Source: Paulownia fortunei (Eukaryota; Streptophyta; Magnoliopsida; Lamiales; Paulowniaceae). Taken from it: a stretch of DNA of 64,000 nt. The stretch lies in NCBI GenBank assembly GCA_019321725.1, contig CM033121.1:558001-622000 (forward strand). Direction: 5' to 3'. The notes under the pieces were generated by a model. That model searched no databases. It had not been told where the DNA came from and saw only the letters and a program-made list of their open reading frames with translations. Shown here one piece after another: positions 50,331-61,999 of this stretch (positions within the stretch are counted from its first letter, which is position 1; the number at the start of each line of letters is the position of its first letter). Both the position numbers and the translations under genes were made by a program.

Positions 50331-53200
50331 TTAGCTCCACCTCCTTCGATCCTCTTCCTCGTCAACAGGAGTATACCATGAAGGCCGACTCTTCAAGTTG
50401 CTCAACCTGTAGTTCAAGAGAACCTCTTCGTTAGACATTTCTCTGGTAGCCACGAGAACTAGACTCTTGAGAATAGGAACATCTGTCTCGGTGCTGCTAG
50501 ATTTCCAAGATTTGAACCAAAAGCTGCCGAACTTCTTCATTCTTACTTCATCTCCATTTCCAAATGTGATATTTGGTATGTAGGTTCTCATATTCTTCTC
50601 AGTTAGAGGAAAGTCATAGGGGCAGACCATTACGTTGGGGGCCATATCCTTCGCTGGATGGTTGGCAAAATGAGCAAAAGCCAGAGGATTTCTCCTCTCC
50701 AGAACAACTCCTTTACCCCCAACTTGTGCACCATCTAAAGGTTTACTGAGCAGCTTCCACACCCGATCTGAACCATTTTCACCACCTTCAACATTTAATC
50801 TATGTTCTGGAACACTTGATCCATCCCACATATTACGAGTTTCACCTCCAGTACCCCAAGGTTGAGCATTGATTACAGTTCCATCATACCTTGTGATCAA
50901 GTAAGGGTTTTGTAAATCAACTCTCGGATATCCAGGAATATAACGGTAATATGCTGGTGAGTATGTCACACCAGGGTATATAGCTATTACAGCACCCACA
51001 TCAGCTTCACCATCCAAGTATAAACCTTGGCCAGCATCCTTGTGTTGAATTTGAGATGGCTTGATTTCAAGAGTGTATCCAATAAGATCCTTTAGTTTCT
51101 GTGACAGCTCAAAACACTTTAGTGGCTTTGTTTCACCAACAGTTGTGCCTGAGTATATATGGGTCATCAAATTCCAGAGGTAACAAATCATCAGTCAGAG
51201 TAACTACCAAAAAGCAAATGGACATGCAGAGCAAAGGATTCAGATAATCAACTTATAAAAATGTCCAGTAAACATCATGTTCTCCAAATAATACACAATG
51301 AACATCAACATGGAATACTTATTTCAAGGATTCATATCATCTTCAATAAAAGTCATTTGTTAATGTAAGAAGCTGCACGATTAGAACTTCAACACTGCGG
51401 AAGTTTAATGGTATTTGATACACGTGAACAATATTACTCACCAGGATTATCATAAGGAGTAGTCCTGCCAACAGCAAGACCAAGGCCACTGCGTCGAGGA
51501 GCAGTATTTCTTTCTGAAGACATGTTAAATGTACCAGCCGTCTTTGAATCAGGAAGAAGAATGTCATCCATATATGTGCAGAAGGTATTTATTTGTGCAT
51601 GAATATTTTCTTGAACTTGCTTCTGCTGCTCAGCTAGAGAGGCCTTACTAGCCATGTCAATTATCTCGTCTGCATCTGCTTCATCAGCATTCTTTCCCAA
51701 GCGGTTGTAGCTGACAGTGTAGTTCGTATGTTAGAAAATGAACCACATTGCTGCCGCAACAAATATAATGTGCAATATCCAGTGAAAAAGATTCAGGTGA
51801 AATTACATGTTAGCATCCAGGAAAACTGCTAGGGCTGAATAGAGAGAGAATTTAAAACACCATTACCATAATTAGCAAAAAAAACCTCGGAAAGGCCCAA
51901 AGTATACAAAAAATCATTCAAGTTTAGCTCACTATTCAAACATACAGATATCATTATCACAGTTCAATCAGCTCGCCAAACGCATGGCTATGATGATGGT
52001 AGGTCTAAGAGATCACCAGTCATTATCTTATTTGACTATATAATCATATTATATTAGCCATAAAGAACTATCATTTGATAACTCCCTGCTCAATCTTGCG
52101 AAGGCAGCTATAACAAAAATTTTAGTTCAACCTGCAGTTACTCTCCCTCCTGAAAAGGCACTTCAGCAAATGCTAACGTGAGGTCGTACAACTTACTAGC
52201 ACGCATGAGACTGCATTATATTTCCATTTTAAAGTTAGGACTTAAGTAGGTAAGATTAAGGGAGAAAAAGAAAGGAAAACCAAGGTAACTAGTAGACAAG
52301 CAAAGACTTCCTTATTAACAAGTCAAAGGATACATGTAGACCATATTATTCCATACCAAAACAACTACCAAAATATAAAATTGAAGGCAAACTCACTAGC
52401 AAAGATGGATAGAGTAAGTATGGGGGCGGACAGCGGTTGCCGATCCCTATCTCCCCTATCTCTAAACTAAAAATAACTGCAAATCCTATGTAACTTTTTT
52501 CAAAATGCAATTCCTTGTGCACCTTGACTTTTTAAATTTTGTTGGAGATGCAGATACAGAACCTCTTTGCTAGAGCTTTCCCACCAACACCCCACCCCCG
52601 CCGCCCCCCAATTCTAGTACAGTTCCTGCTTGAAACATACTAGAACTTCAACAGTTAAAGGGATACTGCTACTTACTTAATCACTTGATTGCATATTGCA
52701 GAGTGATTCAAACACAAGTACGAAATAAAATTTAGATAGAAAATTCACTACCAGCTCAGAACTAAATTGCAAACAAATCAGACTTAAAATTGTACGCTCA
52801 AAATATAAATGGCATTCACCCGGTATAAAGAAAAAGTCGGTTCATATCGGCTTCAAACTGAAGGTGCCTTCCATCCCTAGCAAATGTGGGACTTTTCGCA
52901 AGCACTTTAACTGCCTAAATCAAGCAATTAATATAATACAGTTAACCCAAATAAATTAACAATCCACAACAGTAGTAAAAAGAAGGTTGAGTGGAAATAA
53001 TCCAAAAGAAATGATTTTGGCAATTCCTTGTGAACATGGGCACTCAATTTAAACTAGATTAGATACATGGGATGCTAATCTGAAGCAATTTCTTGAATTA
53101 ATAATAATGCCGATAATAATGGGTTTTGATGGTCATTTTTCCATTTAGAACGGGATTGTACAAAAATTACCTCTTGAAATTTCTGAAACAGAAACGCCAT
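50331..53200 (-). CDS. SET-domain protein, SETD9-like (4 exons)
   Basis: The C-terminal part matches the plan of human SETD9, a SET-family protein of poorly known substrate. Exons: 53171-53200 ([10 protein letters not shown]), 52820-52914, 51442-51710, 50331-51148, giving 403 residues. The N-terminal half is helical ([20 protein letters not shown]). SET signatures are [43 protein letters not shown]...[11 protein letters not shown] and the closing [26 protein letters not shown] stands where classical SET enzymes have NHS/CxPN, and a Tyr follows in LLNYR. Methyltransferase activity is therefore plausible but not shown. The start is the first Met in frame with the conserved exons. Introns obey GT-AG and the phases agree. 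Confidence 0.88.
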
Positions 53201-55333
53201 GACTGGGAAATGGGTTGCAGAAACTTGTGTCCACCCTTTATTACTTCTGCTGAGTTGAAGTTGGATGTTCGATATTAAGAATTTAGAAAGTCAAAACAAG
53301 GCCAAAGGTAAAGTCACGGGAGCCTTCTGCAAATACTGTAAATCTTGGGGTTTATGCATAGTTTTGTTATAGAGTAGCTTGATATTAGAGTTTTGTCGTT
53401 AAAATCAAATTAGTTTATAATATTTTTAAAATACTTTTTTTCATGTGATTTTTATCATAATATCAAATTAATACATATTATATACAATATATTTAATTTT
53501 TATTTAGATTTTTTATAATAACAAATATACCATTTTAAACTCTCTAATTCTCCCTACATTTTTCCTTATTATATTTCACTTGATTAAATAAAAATTTGTC
53601 ATAGTGATAACCTAAATTTAAAATTTTGAAAACACACCACCGCGTGAATAAGATATAAAAATAACATAATGAAACAAAAAAGATTGAAATCAAAATATAT
53701 TTGACTAAAGAGCAATAATTTATAAGGTGAGATTTTAATTATAATTTTTAATTTTTGAAAATTATATTAAATCCTTATCAATAATTTAGAAGGTGATATT
53801 TTTGCTGCAATATTTTTATTTTTATTTTCTATCTTTTATTTTTTATCTTATTGATTATACCTGATTAAACAACAAATGATTCTATTATCCTCTATTGTTT
53901 TTATTAAATATCAACTTTTAAAAATTAATTTTTGTATATCATTTAATAAAGTTTATATTCAATATTTTCTCTAGTTATCAAAGTATATTTTAATATTGAT
54001 GTGCTATATCTTTGATTGATGAAAATTGACACCTCCAAATAGTTCTTGCTTGTGTCATGAATAAATGGTAAAAGGTGTTAAGAGTTTTTCTGACATACTT
54101 CAACAATTAAGTCGAGCTCCGAAAAATTAAAGTAGAACTCAAACTTATAAAGTAGCAAATAATTTTTTTACATACCTAAAATGAGTAGGGTAAGGGTATT
54201 TATATGCATTTAATTAAGAGTGATAATTCTATATGATAAGAGGTATGCGTTTGCAAGGCCTTGGGCCCATGGGAGTGGGCCAATCTCTGCAATTGAGCCT
54301 AATCTATTAACCTATTGGTATAATTGGATTGGGCCAAGACAGATAATTGAGCTTGGACAATGATTAGACCCATGAACCATGATTTTTTTTAGATATAATT
54401 ACTGGTATACTTGTTTATTGTTATTCAATTTTATGTTTATACTATCATAGTGGCAAATTTAGTAAATAAACGAATATATCATAAAATATTAAATGAACAG
54501 TTCAAGAAAAATTAGAATTTAAATGGCCATATCCGTTATAATAAAAGATTTCAAATGAAAAATTGGATGGTATTCATACATGCTGAATGAATACCAATTA
54601 GATATTTATAAAATTTTAGAGCTTAAAAAGACATATCTATCATTATAAAGATCTTGGATGGAATATTTGATTAAATTAATATAATATATACCAATTGATA
54701 TTTATGAAAAAACTCGAACATCAATCAAAATATTTATAAAATTTCATAAATCATACATATATTTTACACAATATCTAGTACCAATAAATGTTGCGCAGAT
54801 GATTTAATTAATAGACGGTCGCATTTGCACTATATTGATTACTTTATCAACAAATCGAAAGATATATATGAATTTTTCTAATGAACATGTGAGATTTTTG
54901 AATGAATAAAGTGTAATACATCGTTAGATAAATAAAGGAAGAAAAGGGGTGGTGAAAATTTTACCATGTCTCTTTTGTAATTTAAGGGTGATTAGTGGAT
55001 CAAAGTACAATGCCTGGAGTCACTGGGTCCACTTTAGGATGACCCCCCAAACCAGCTATACAATTTCTAGAAAATGAAGGTTCATTGTCTTTGGAAGATT
55101 ATTACCATCAGTTTCCTCTTGGCACAACATTCCCGCGTAATCCAATCCCACAAAAAAAAAAAAACACGCCAAATCTTCAATCCATCCATCCATCACCGTC
55201 ATCAATCCATCACACGGTTTTATCCCCTCTTGTTCTTCAAATCCATCATCCCACTCTATATATACACACAACGTACAAGAGTACTCAATAATCACATATT
55301 AATCTCTTAACTTCTGAAAAAATATCGAAAACC
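53201..55333. promoter_or_regulatory. Divergent intergenic region between the SETD9-like gene (-) and plastid paralog 1 (+)
   Basis: About 2.1 kb serves as upstream sequence for two divergently transcribed genes. It is mostly AT-rich. TGGGCC/GGGCCA motifs (near 54267-54335), of the kind bound by TCP-type factors upstream of many plant genes, cluster in the middle. TATATATA at 55257-55264, about 70 bp before the ATG at 55334, is a likely TATA box for paralog 1. Confidence 0.45.
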
Positions 55334-55771
55334 ATGCAAACAACTTCCCTTCAATCCCTACACCTCCGGCCACCTCCCATTTCGGGCAATTTTACGTGCC
55401 CAAGAAGACCATCGGGTCCAAGAAAGAGGGCTTCAAGTTCAGTTCTTGCAATGAAAAGCGATGCTAACAGTGAAAAAGGGCATGACCACAAGCTTGTTGA
55501 TCAGAACATGGTGGTTCTTAAAATGAGAATTCAAGAAATGAGGATGAAGGATCAAGAAAATCGGACGGCCCCATCCGATCGTTGGATGGATTGGGAGAAG
55601 CAATGGTACAAGAATTATGATTCTGATGTGTATGAAGCAGTAGGGTTCTTGCAAATTTTGATGATGAATAGTAGGCCAAGCTTGGTTGCGGGAGTGGTGG
55701 CTCTTTTGATGTTTAGTGCATCAACATCTTTGGTGCTAGTATTATCCTATTTGCTAGGCATTGTTATGTGA
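55334..55771 (+). CDS. Small plastid-targeted single-helix protein, paralog 1
   Basis: This 145-residue single-exon gene belongs to a plant family I recognise by sequence pattern but cannot name. Residues 1 to about 40 are rich in Ser, Pro, Arg and Lys and poor in acidic residues, like a chloroplast transit peptide. LVDQNMVVLKMRIQEMRMKD (about 54-73) is predicted helical. The hallmark WMDWEKQ is at about 84-90, followed by YDSDVYEAVGFLQ. A hydrophobic helix, about residues 116-143 (LVAGVVALLMFSASTSLVLV), is probably a membrane anchor. A TATA box lies about 70 bp upstream. It is clearly related to, but diverged from, the two genes at 58299 and 60980. Function is unknown; thylakoid or envelope location is inferred. 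Confidence 0.8.
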   Translation: MQTTSLQSLHLRPPPISGNFTCPRRPSGPRKRASSSVLAMKSDANSEKGHDHKLVDQNMVVLKMRIQEMRMKDQENRTAPSDRWMDWEKQWYKNYDSDVYEAVGFLQILMMNSRPSLVAGVVALLMFSASTSLVLVLSYLLGIVM

Positions 55772-57264
55772 ATGTATCTTTAGGTTATTTTAGTTTGATT
55801 TGTATACAAAGTAACAAATTCAAATACTATTCGTTTAATTTTTTTCATAATTCCGGTATTATTCATGATAATTGACAAAAAAAATCGACAAAATCTCATC
55901 TACATAACAAAACTCATCATTAAGATTCGTAATTAATTTGAGAATATATTAATTCAAATTTTTTAGTTATTTTATAAAAAATAATCACATTTATGTACAA
56001 AAATTGTCAATAAAAATTATGTTATATAGTAACATTTATATATTTTTATATACGTATTGAAAAAAATAACTTAAAATAATGTAATCTGATTAAAAACATG
56101 AATGAAATTCATAAATAAATCACTATATAATTAAAAAAATTAGGAGATTTTGAAAGATAAATAATAATCACATTTTTATTTTTGATTTATGAAAGATAAA
56201 TACAATATTCCAAAAATCGTATGAAAATATTATATTTAATTTGAGTTATTCTAAAAAATTTGGAAAATTTTATTAGTATGTTTGTACATAGGTTTTTATT
56301 CAAATATTATGTTAATGATATAGTCTTCAAATATCTAATTCTTGTTTGCCAAATTCACTTGCATAATTACTTGCACATTTTGCTACAGAAGATTTTGAAA
56401 GTAATAGTATGTTATTTAATGTTTCTTTTGAGTATAAGTTTAACCAGTTCGAGTGCTAGGATGTCAATTTTCGAATATGAAGACTACAAATTTTTACCTA
56501 AAATGGAGTAATTCCACCAGAAGAAGATATAACTTGTACCAACATAAATATAACTCTAACTAGTAAAAGTCGAGATCATAGGCAACATCGACAAACCATG
56601 TCCCACAAGAATTTCTCCCTTCAAAGAAAGATCTATGATTAACTAATAATATAGAAAGCAACATGGGATCCAACTAGCTTAAATTAGACCTAAGAAATTA
56701 ATTAATAGGAGTATTAAATTAATCTAGTTCCTACATTTTATTGCCCTAAGATTCTAGACCACCAAATTATATTTTGGTTGGAATTTCACCTAAACTTAAA
56801 AATGCAAGCATTTATCTAATTAAATAGTAGTATTATGTTATTATTAGTTGTGATAGTTGTTGATAGTTTATTCTTGATTATTAAACAATTATTGAATATC
56901 TATATTTATAATGTTATGACATATAATTATTTCACTCAAAAAAAATTATAATAATAATCAGTGACGTTGCGTCATTCAAGATGTATGATAATTTTATTAA
57001 ACTCTTATTAACTAGAAAAACTATTGTGTCCAATCTTCAAAAATTTCTTACCAACTTCTAACAAACTAATATTTAAAAAAACTATCTTTTTTGAAATAGA
57101 TGTAATTCGTAGTGCCCATGTCCAAAAGAAAAAGATCTCATTGCTAATGTCAGCTTTCTCTCCTAATAATATAAAAAATTAAAAGAAGTAACAAAGTGCT
57201 AAACGCATCACCAAAATTTAGTTTATTCCTAACAATCCCTTAAAAGTGGCTGGAAGCAAGCTAA

Positions 57265-57350
57265 ACGCGTTTTATCCAAGTGGTAAAATTAAAATTTTAT
57301 GATTAAGGAGAGATTTGGTTTGAATTCTACTGATATGTTAGTGTATTTGT
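57265..57350 (+). mobile_element. Possible SINE-like fragment in the extra part of unit 1
   Basis: ATCCAAGTGGTAAAATT resembles a tRNA-type A box, and GGTTTGAATTC about 35 bp later resembles a B box, the spacing seen in tRNA-derived SINEs. It lies in the stretch absent from unit 2. No poly-A tail or clear target-site duplication was fixed, so this is tentative. Confidence 0.3.
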
Positions 57351-58201
57351 ACAATATTTTTCTCTTATAAGTGTGGAATGTATAATTTTTATAAGTAATA
57401 ATTAAAATATAAATATAACAATTAATATATATATTAAATAAAACTTGTCAGCAAAATAGATACAGAATGGGGAGAAGATTCTAAGATGACCAAAAGTCAA
57501 ATACGAAAATTCAATATCCAAACGCCACGTACCTTCCATCAATTGCTCCAGCCGTCTATCTCTATTTTCAAGATTAAGATACCAAGAAAGAAAATTACAG
57601 CAAAAAAAAAAAATTAATTAAAAACATGGAAAGAAAATTTGTCAAAAAAAATCCCATCTAAAAAATGCACTTATTATCAACACGTATTATAAATTTAAAA
57701 ATTAAAATATAAAGTGAAGTAAAAAAATAAAATAATAAATTTGAAATCGAGAACTATTACACTCAACTCCAAAATTTGCTATGATAATTTATAATTACTA
57801 TTGACAATAAATAGCAAGGAAAAAATATTTCGCCATTATTCTCCTAAAATTTTAAAAAATTTAATTGTTTTTAACGTACACAATTTCGCAAAGCAAAGAC
57901 TTTTGTATCAAATAGTAATTTAATTTAATTTAGTTGTACCAAAAAACATAGATAAGTAATTTAGTAAGAAACATCTTCTTCTAGAGCATACTACGGAGTA
58001 ATAACAAATGTCGCTTTCAGGATGTGAAGTGCCGCAGTCTCCGCACCTGATCCGTAAATTACAATTAAAACGCGCTTTTGGCTACTGCAGGGGCGGCTCG
58101 CTGTCAGAAAACAACGCGGTTTTCCTACACATCTTATTGCCTAAGGTATGGGAAACCCTCACATGGCCACCACACGACTCTTTCCTTGCAATCATTCTGG
58201 C

Positions 58202-58208
58202 TATAAAT
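58202..58208 (+). promoter_or_regulatory. TATA box of plastid paralog 2
   Basis: TATAAATAG lies about 95 bp before the ATG at 58299 and is conserved at the same place in paralog 3. It argues that transcription begins after the upstream in-frame ATG at 58008. Confidence 0.6.
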
Positions 58209-58298
58209 AGACAACCCCCCAAAACCCATTTTCAACACTTTATTTTTCTATCATCAAACTATAACTTATTTCCAAGATTCCTAAGTTCTATACCAAAC

Positions 58299-58748
58299 AT
58301 GGCATCAACTTCTTTTCATTGTTCATCAATTCAATCTTTCGATCCATTTTCAAGAACCCAAATAAATAAACCAAAACCAAACAAAAAAATATGCACGAAG
58401 ACATACGCAGCAAGAAGAGAAGCTCACAATCAAAACTTCGATGGGAGACTTGTAGACGAGAACTTGATCGTTCTTCGCAAGAGAATCCATGAGATGAAGA
58501 TGACCGAGAGGAATTACGAGCCTCCTAGGGAATGGATGGATTGGGAGAAGCAATTTTACGCGAGTTATGATTCGATCATATGCGATGCAATGGGGCAGTT
58601 GCAATCCTATTTGATGGAGACTAGGCCAAGCATGGCATTGGGCATGATTGCACTAATTGCATTGAGTGTGCCAACTTCAACTGCTGTAGTGATGTACAAT
58701 TTGTTAGAATTGTCCAAATTAGTTTTATCTGGGATTCATCTCAGCTAA
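58299..58748 (+). CDS. Small plastid-targeted single-helix protein, paralog 2
   Basis: The 149-residue product starts MASTSFHCSS. The first 40 or so residues are Ser/Thr/Lys/Arg-rich and transit-peptide-like. VDENLIVLRKRIHEMKM forms a likely helix, WMDWEKQ lies at 79-85, and a hydrophobic helix runs from about 110 to 136 (SMALGMIALIALSVPTSTAV). An in-frame ATG at 58008 would add 97 residues. I reject it because the TATA box at 58202 lies between the two and the same upstream stretch is broken by stops in the sister copy at 60671. It differs from paralog 3 at about 12 of 149 positions by my count, most of them in the N-terminal half. Function is unknown. Confidence 0.85.
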   Translation: MASTSFHCSSIQSFDPFSRTQINKPKPNKKICTKTYAARREAHNQNFDGRLVDENLIVLRKRIHEMKMTERNYEPPREWMDWEKQFYASYDSIICDAMGQLQSYLMETRPSMALGMIALIALSVPTSTAVVMYNLLELSKLVLSGIHLS

Positions 58749-59021
58749 GTCAGACGATTAATTTTTTTATTTTTATTTTTTGGTGAATTTGCATTGGATT
58801 AATGTTTTTCTTCTTTAGGGGTTGGATTAGGGAGGTTGACCATTGTGTGTGTACCGAAAACTGTATTCTTTGATTCATTTATGTCTCATCTAAGTTGATT
58901 TATATATATATCAGAAACAAGGCGACTTGTATTTTTATTTTTTTTATTTTTTTTGGTAATATTTGATCGCGGATTCATCTATTTTTTATGAAAAATTAAA
59001 ACTAATGCATAATGATGTGTG

Positions 59022-59120
59022 AATAGCATTTATCCCCTATTCTTTTTTGAAAATGGCGAATTTAGAATGATAGGTGAATAACATTTATCCCTTGTTCTTT
59101 TTTGAAAATGGCGAATTTAG
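59022..59120. repeat. Short tandem duplication at the end of unit 1
   Basis: GAATA-CATTTATCCC-T-TTCTTTTTTGAAAATGGCGAATTTAGA is present twice, about 61 bp apart, near the junction between the two large units. Noncoding. Confidence 0.75.
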
Positions 59121-59221
59121 ACGATGATTGAATTACATTCTAATTCGAATATGAAGAGACTACATATGCAAATATTTAGCAAAAATGGAGTAATTCTAGA
59201 AGAAGATATAACTTGTGAGAG

Positions 59222-59442
59222 CAATAAACTTAGTTCAAACTAATAAAAGTCGAGATCATATATAACATCAACATGGCATGGCATGTCCCACAAGAATTTC
59301 TCTCTTCAAAGAAAGATCATGTCTAACTAATACAATAAACTTGGTTCAAACTAATAAAAATCGAGATCATATATAACATCAACATGCATGGCATGTCCCA
59401 CAAGAATTTCTCTCTTCAAAGAAAGATCATGTCTAACTAATA
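59222..59442. repeat. Two-copy tandem repeat, period 111 bp
   Basis: CAATAAACTT-GTTCAAACTAATAAAA begins at 59222 and 59333. Both copies contain TCGAGATCATATATAACATC and CATGTCCCACAAGAATTTCT. They differ by one base in the GGCATGGCATG stretch. It occurs only in duplication unit 2. Confidence 0.92.
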
Positions 59443-60883
59443 CAGAAAGCAATATGGAATCCAACTAGCTTACATTAGACCAAAGAAATTAATTAATAGG
59501 AGTATTAAATTAATCTAGTTCCTACATTTTATTACCCTAAATTCTAGAGCTATGAAATTATCACCATTGTGTCAATGAGTTCTAGTTCAAATGGTGAAGT
59601 TGAGATTTCAATATCATGAGTTTTTTTTTTTTCCAAATCCCATCTAAACAACAAAATACGGGTTTTATCTAATTCAATAGTTAATCGTGATAGTGGTTGA
59701 TGGTTTATTCTTGATTATCAATTGATATTCATGATGTTATGACATATATTTTCACTCAAAAAGAAATTTTAACGGTTTAGGGTTTTCTTTATTCAAGATA
59801 TATTGATTGTCAATTGTTTTCTTTTTTTCATTCCATTCATATATAGGGGTGTTTCAATTTATGATAATCATATTAAACTCATATAAATTAGAAAAACTAG
59901 TGTCTCGTCTCTATCAATGACTAATAACTAATATTCAAAAATATATCTTGTTTGAAGTATAGTACGTATTTGATACGTAGTGTCTACATCCAAGAAAAAA
60001 ATCTCATTGTTAATGTACTTATATAAAATTTTCTTCTGTTATTATTTGATATATTTTTTATGATGTTAAAATTTAAAATATAAACATAATAATTAATATG
60101 TACTACCAAAAATTAATAAAATAAAGTTTGTCAGCAAAAAAAATACAAGAATGGAGAGAAGATTCCAAGATTAAACAATTCGCCGACCAAAACAAAGTCA
60201 GAGACTAAAATCCAATATCCAAACCGCCACGTACCATCCATCAACTGAAAAATGACATATTCTGCCACATTTCCTGCTAACTCTAATGGCATATCTCTAA
60301 TTTCTAGATTCAGACACCAAGAAAGAAAAAAATAAAGTAAAATAAAAAAAATGGGAATAAAAAATTACCAAAATTTATCTAAAAATACTCTCAAAATATT
60401 TTCAATCACACCCGATTTGAACGGAGAAGTATTGCACTCAACTACTATATGTGTGATTTGGTGTAGCAATTTTTAATTATTATTGACAATAAATAGCAAG
60501 GATTTTTATTTTTATACCTTTATTCCCTTAAAATTTTAGAAATTTGTGAAAAATAAGTAAATTTTTTTAATTGTTTTCAACGTACAAAATTTGGCAAAGC
60601 AAAGACTTTTGTATTAAAAAAAGATAGTACAAAACATCCTCGTTAGAGCATAATACGAGGTAACAACAAAATGTCTCTTTCAGGATGTGAAGTTTACCGC
60701 TTTTTCCGCATTTGATCCATAAATTATAGATCACTATTAAAACGCGCTTTTGGCTACTGCAGGGGGCGGCTCGCTGTCAGAAAACAACACGGTTTTCCTA
60801 CATATCTTATTGCCTAAGGTGTATGGGGAGCCCTCACATGGCCACCACACGACTCTTTCCTTGCAATCATTTTGAAATCTAGC

Positions 60884-60891
60884 TATAAATA
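60884..60891 (+). promoter_or_regulatory. TATA box of plastid paralog 3
   Basis: TATAAATA lies about 90 bp before the ATG at 60980, at the same place as in paralog 2. The stretch just upstream (CCTCACATGGCCACCACACG, then CTCTTTCCTTGCAATCATT) is almost identical in both promoters. Confidence 0.6.
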
Positions 60892-60979
60892 CACAACCCC
60901 CAATTCCCATTTTCAACACTTCATTTTTCCTCATCAAACTATTAACTTATTCCAAGATTTCCTAAGTTCTGTACCAAAC

Positions 60980-61429
60980 ATGGCATCAACTTCTTTTCTT
61001 TGTTCACCAATTCAATCTTTCGATCCTTTTTCAAGAACCCAAATAAATAAACCAAACCCACACAGAAAAATATGCACGAAAACATTCGCAGCAAGAAGAG
61101 AAACTCACAATCAGAACTTCGACGGGAGGCTTGTAGACGAGAACTTGATCGTTCTTCGCAAGAGAATCCATGAGAAGAAGATGATCGAGAGGAATTACGA
61201 GCCTCCTAAGGAATGGATGGATTGGGAGAAGCAATTTTACGCGAGTTATGATTCGATTATATGCGATGCAATGGGGCAGTTGCAATCCTATTTGATGGAG
61301 ACTAGACCAAGCATGGCATTAGGCATGATTGCACTAATTGCATTGAGTGTGCCAACTTCAACTGCTGTGGTGATGTACAATTTGTTGGAATTGACCAAAG
61401 GAGTTTTATCTGGGATTCATCTCAGCTAA
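60980..61429 (+). CDS. Small plastid-targeted single-helix protein, paralog 3
   Basis: The 149-residue, single-exon product starts MASTSFLCSP. Architecture matches paralog 2: transit-like N-terminus, helix VDENLIVLRKRIHEKKM, WMDWEKQ at 79-85, a hydrophobic C-terminal helix, and the identical ending SGIHLS. The start is the Met shared with paralog 2. The open frame reaches back to 60872, but that extension covers the TATA region and is not conserved. The intact frame and mostly conservative changes (Lys/Arg, Ser/Thr, Tyr/Phe) suggest both copies are functional. Role unknown. Confidence 0.85.
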   Translation: MASTSFLCSPIQSFDPFSRTQINKPNPHRKICTKTFAARRETHNQNFDGRLVDENLIVLRKRIHEKKMIERNYEPPKEWMDWEKQFYASYDSIICDAMGQLQSYLMETRPSMALGMIALIALSVPTSTAVVMYNLLELTKGVLSGIHLS

Positions 61430-61920
61430 GTTAGATCATCCTTTTTTTTTTCATTTGTTATTTTTTATTTTTTTGAATTTGCATACAAAACTGTATTCTT
61501 TGATTCATTTACGTCTTATCTAAGTTGATTTATATCTCTGAAACAGGGCGACGTGCATTCATTCATTCATTCAGGATACTATTAAGTTTAATTAAACAGG
61601 GCGACGTGCATTTTCATTTTTTCATTTTTTTTGGGTAATTTACGTATGGATAGTTCAGTTATATTTGATCGTGGATTTGACTATTTTTCATGAAAAATTA
61701 ATACTAATGCATAAGGATGGGGGAATAGCTTTTATCCCCTGTTTTTTTTTTTTTTTACGAAAAGGGAGAATTTAGGCTATGACTGAATGACATCCTAATT
61801 TGTGAAAAAACATTTTTGTGGGAAATAATTTCATAAAAACAGGTTTGTTTTGGGTATTTTAAAAGATTGTCCCCTCCCTAATTCTTTCTCCATTTTTCCT
61901 TCACACAAACCTAAGACCTG

Positions 61921-61999
61921 TTCTTTGGAATCAGAATCAGGGCAGGGCTCTTCATCTGCCTCAATGTTCTCTATGTTTACTGTTTTTTCGGGCGCCATT
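61921..61999 (-). other. Possible orphan first exon on the minus strand
   Basis: On the minus strand, CGACAATGGCG is an excellent plant translation-start context. It opens an acidic frame, MAPEKTVNIENIEADEEPC, continuing PDSDSKEQ, preceded by a C-rich leader and followed by possible donors (CAG|GTCTTA or TTAG|GTTTGT). Only about 490 bp separate it from the end of paralog 3, and I found no second exon. It may be a fragment of a gene carried in by an element, or chance. Family not recognised. Confidence 0.2.

Larger units (their letters stand above)
56472..59145. repeat. Tandem segmental duplication, unit 1 (carries paralog 2)
   Basis: About 2.67 kb matches 59146-61805 in order. Shared landmarks are AAAATGGAGTAATTC (about 56500 and 59185), TCCCACAAGAATTTCTC, TTAATAGGAGTATTAAATTA, GCCACGTACC, ACTGCAGGGG-CGGCTCGCT, the whole coding region, and ACTGTATTCTTTGATTCATTT after the stop. 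Unit 1 holds roughly 220 bp near 57140-57360 that unit 2 lacks. Confidence 0.9.
59146..61805. repeat. Tandem segmental duplication, unit 2 (carries paralog 3)
   Basis: This is the partner of 56472-59145, directly adjacent and in the same orientation, period about 2.68 kb. Similarity covers promoter, coding region and 3' flank (ATGAAAAATTAA-ACTAATGCATAA at about 58990 and 61690). It carries its own internal 111-bp duplication at 59222-59442, absent from unit 1. Confidence 0.9.

Noticed and set aside
58008..58298. N-terminal extension of paralog 2 from the ATG at 58008
   Set aside because: The TATA box at 58202 lies inside it, the sister copy has stops in the same stretch, and paralog 3 and the family start at MASTS.
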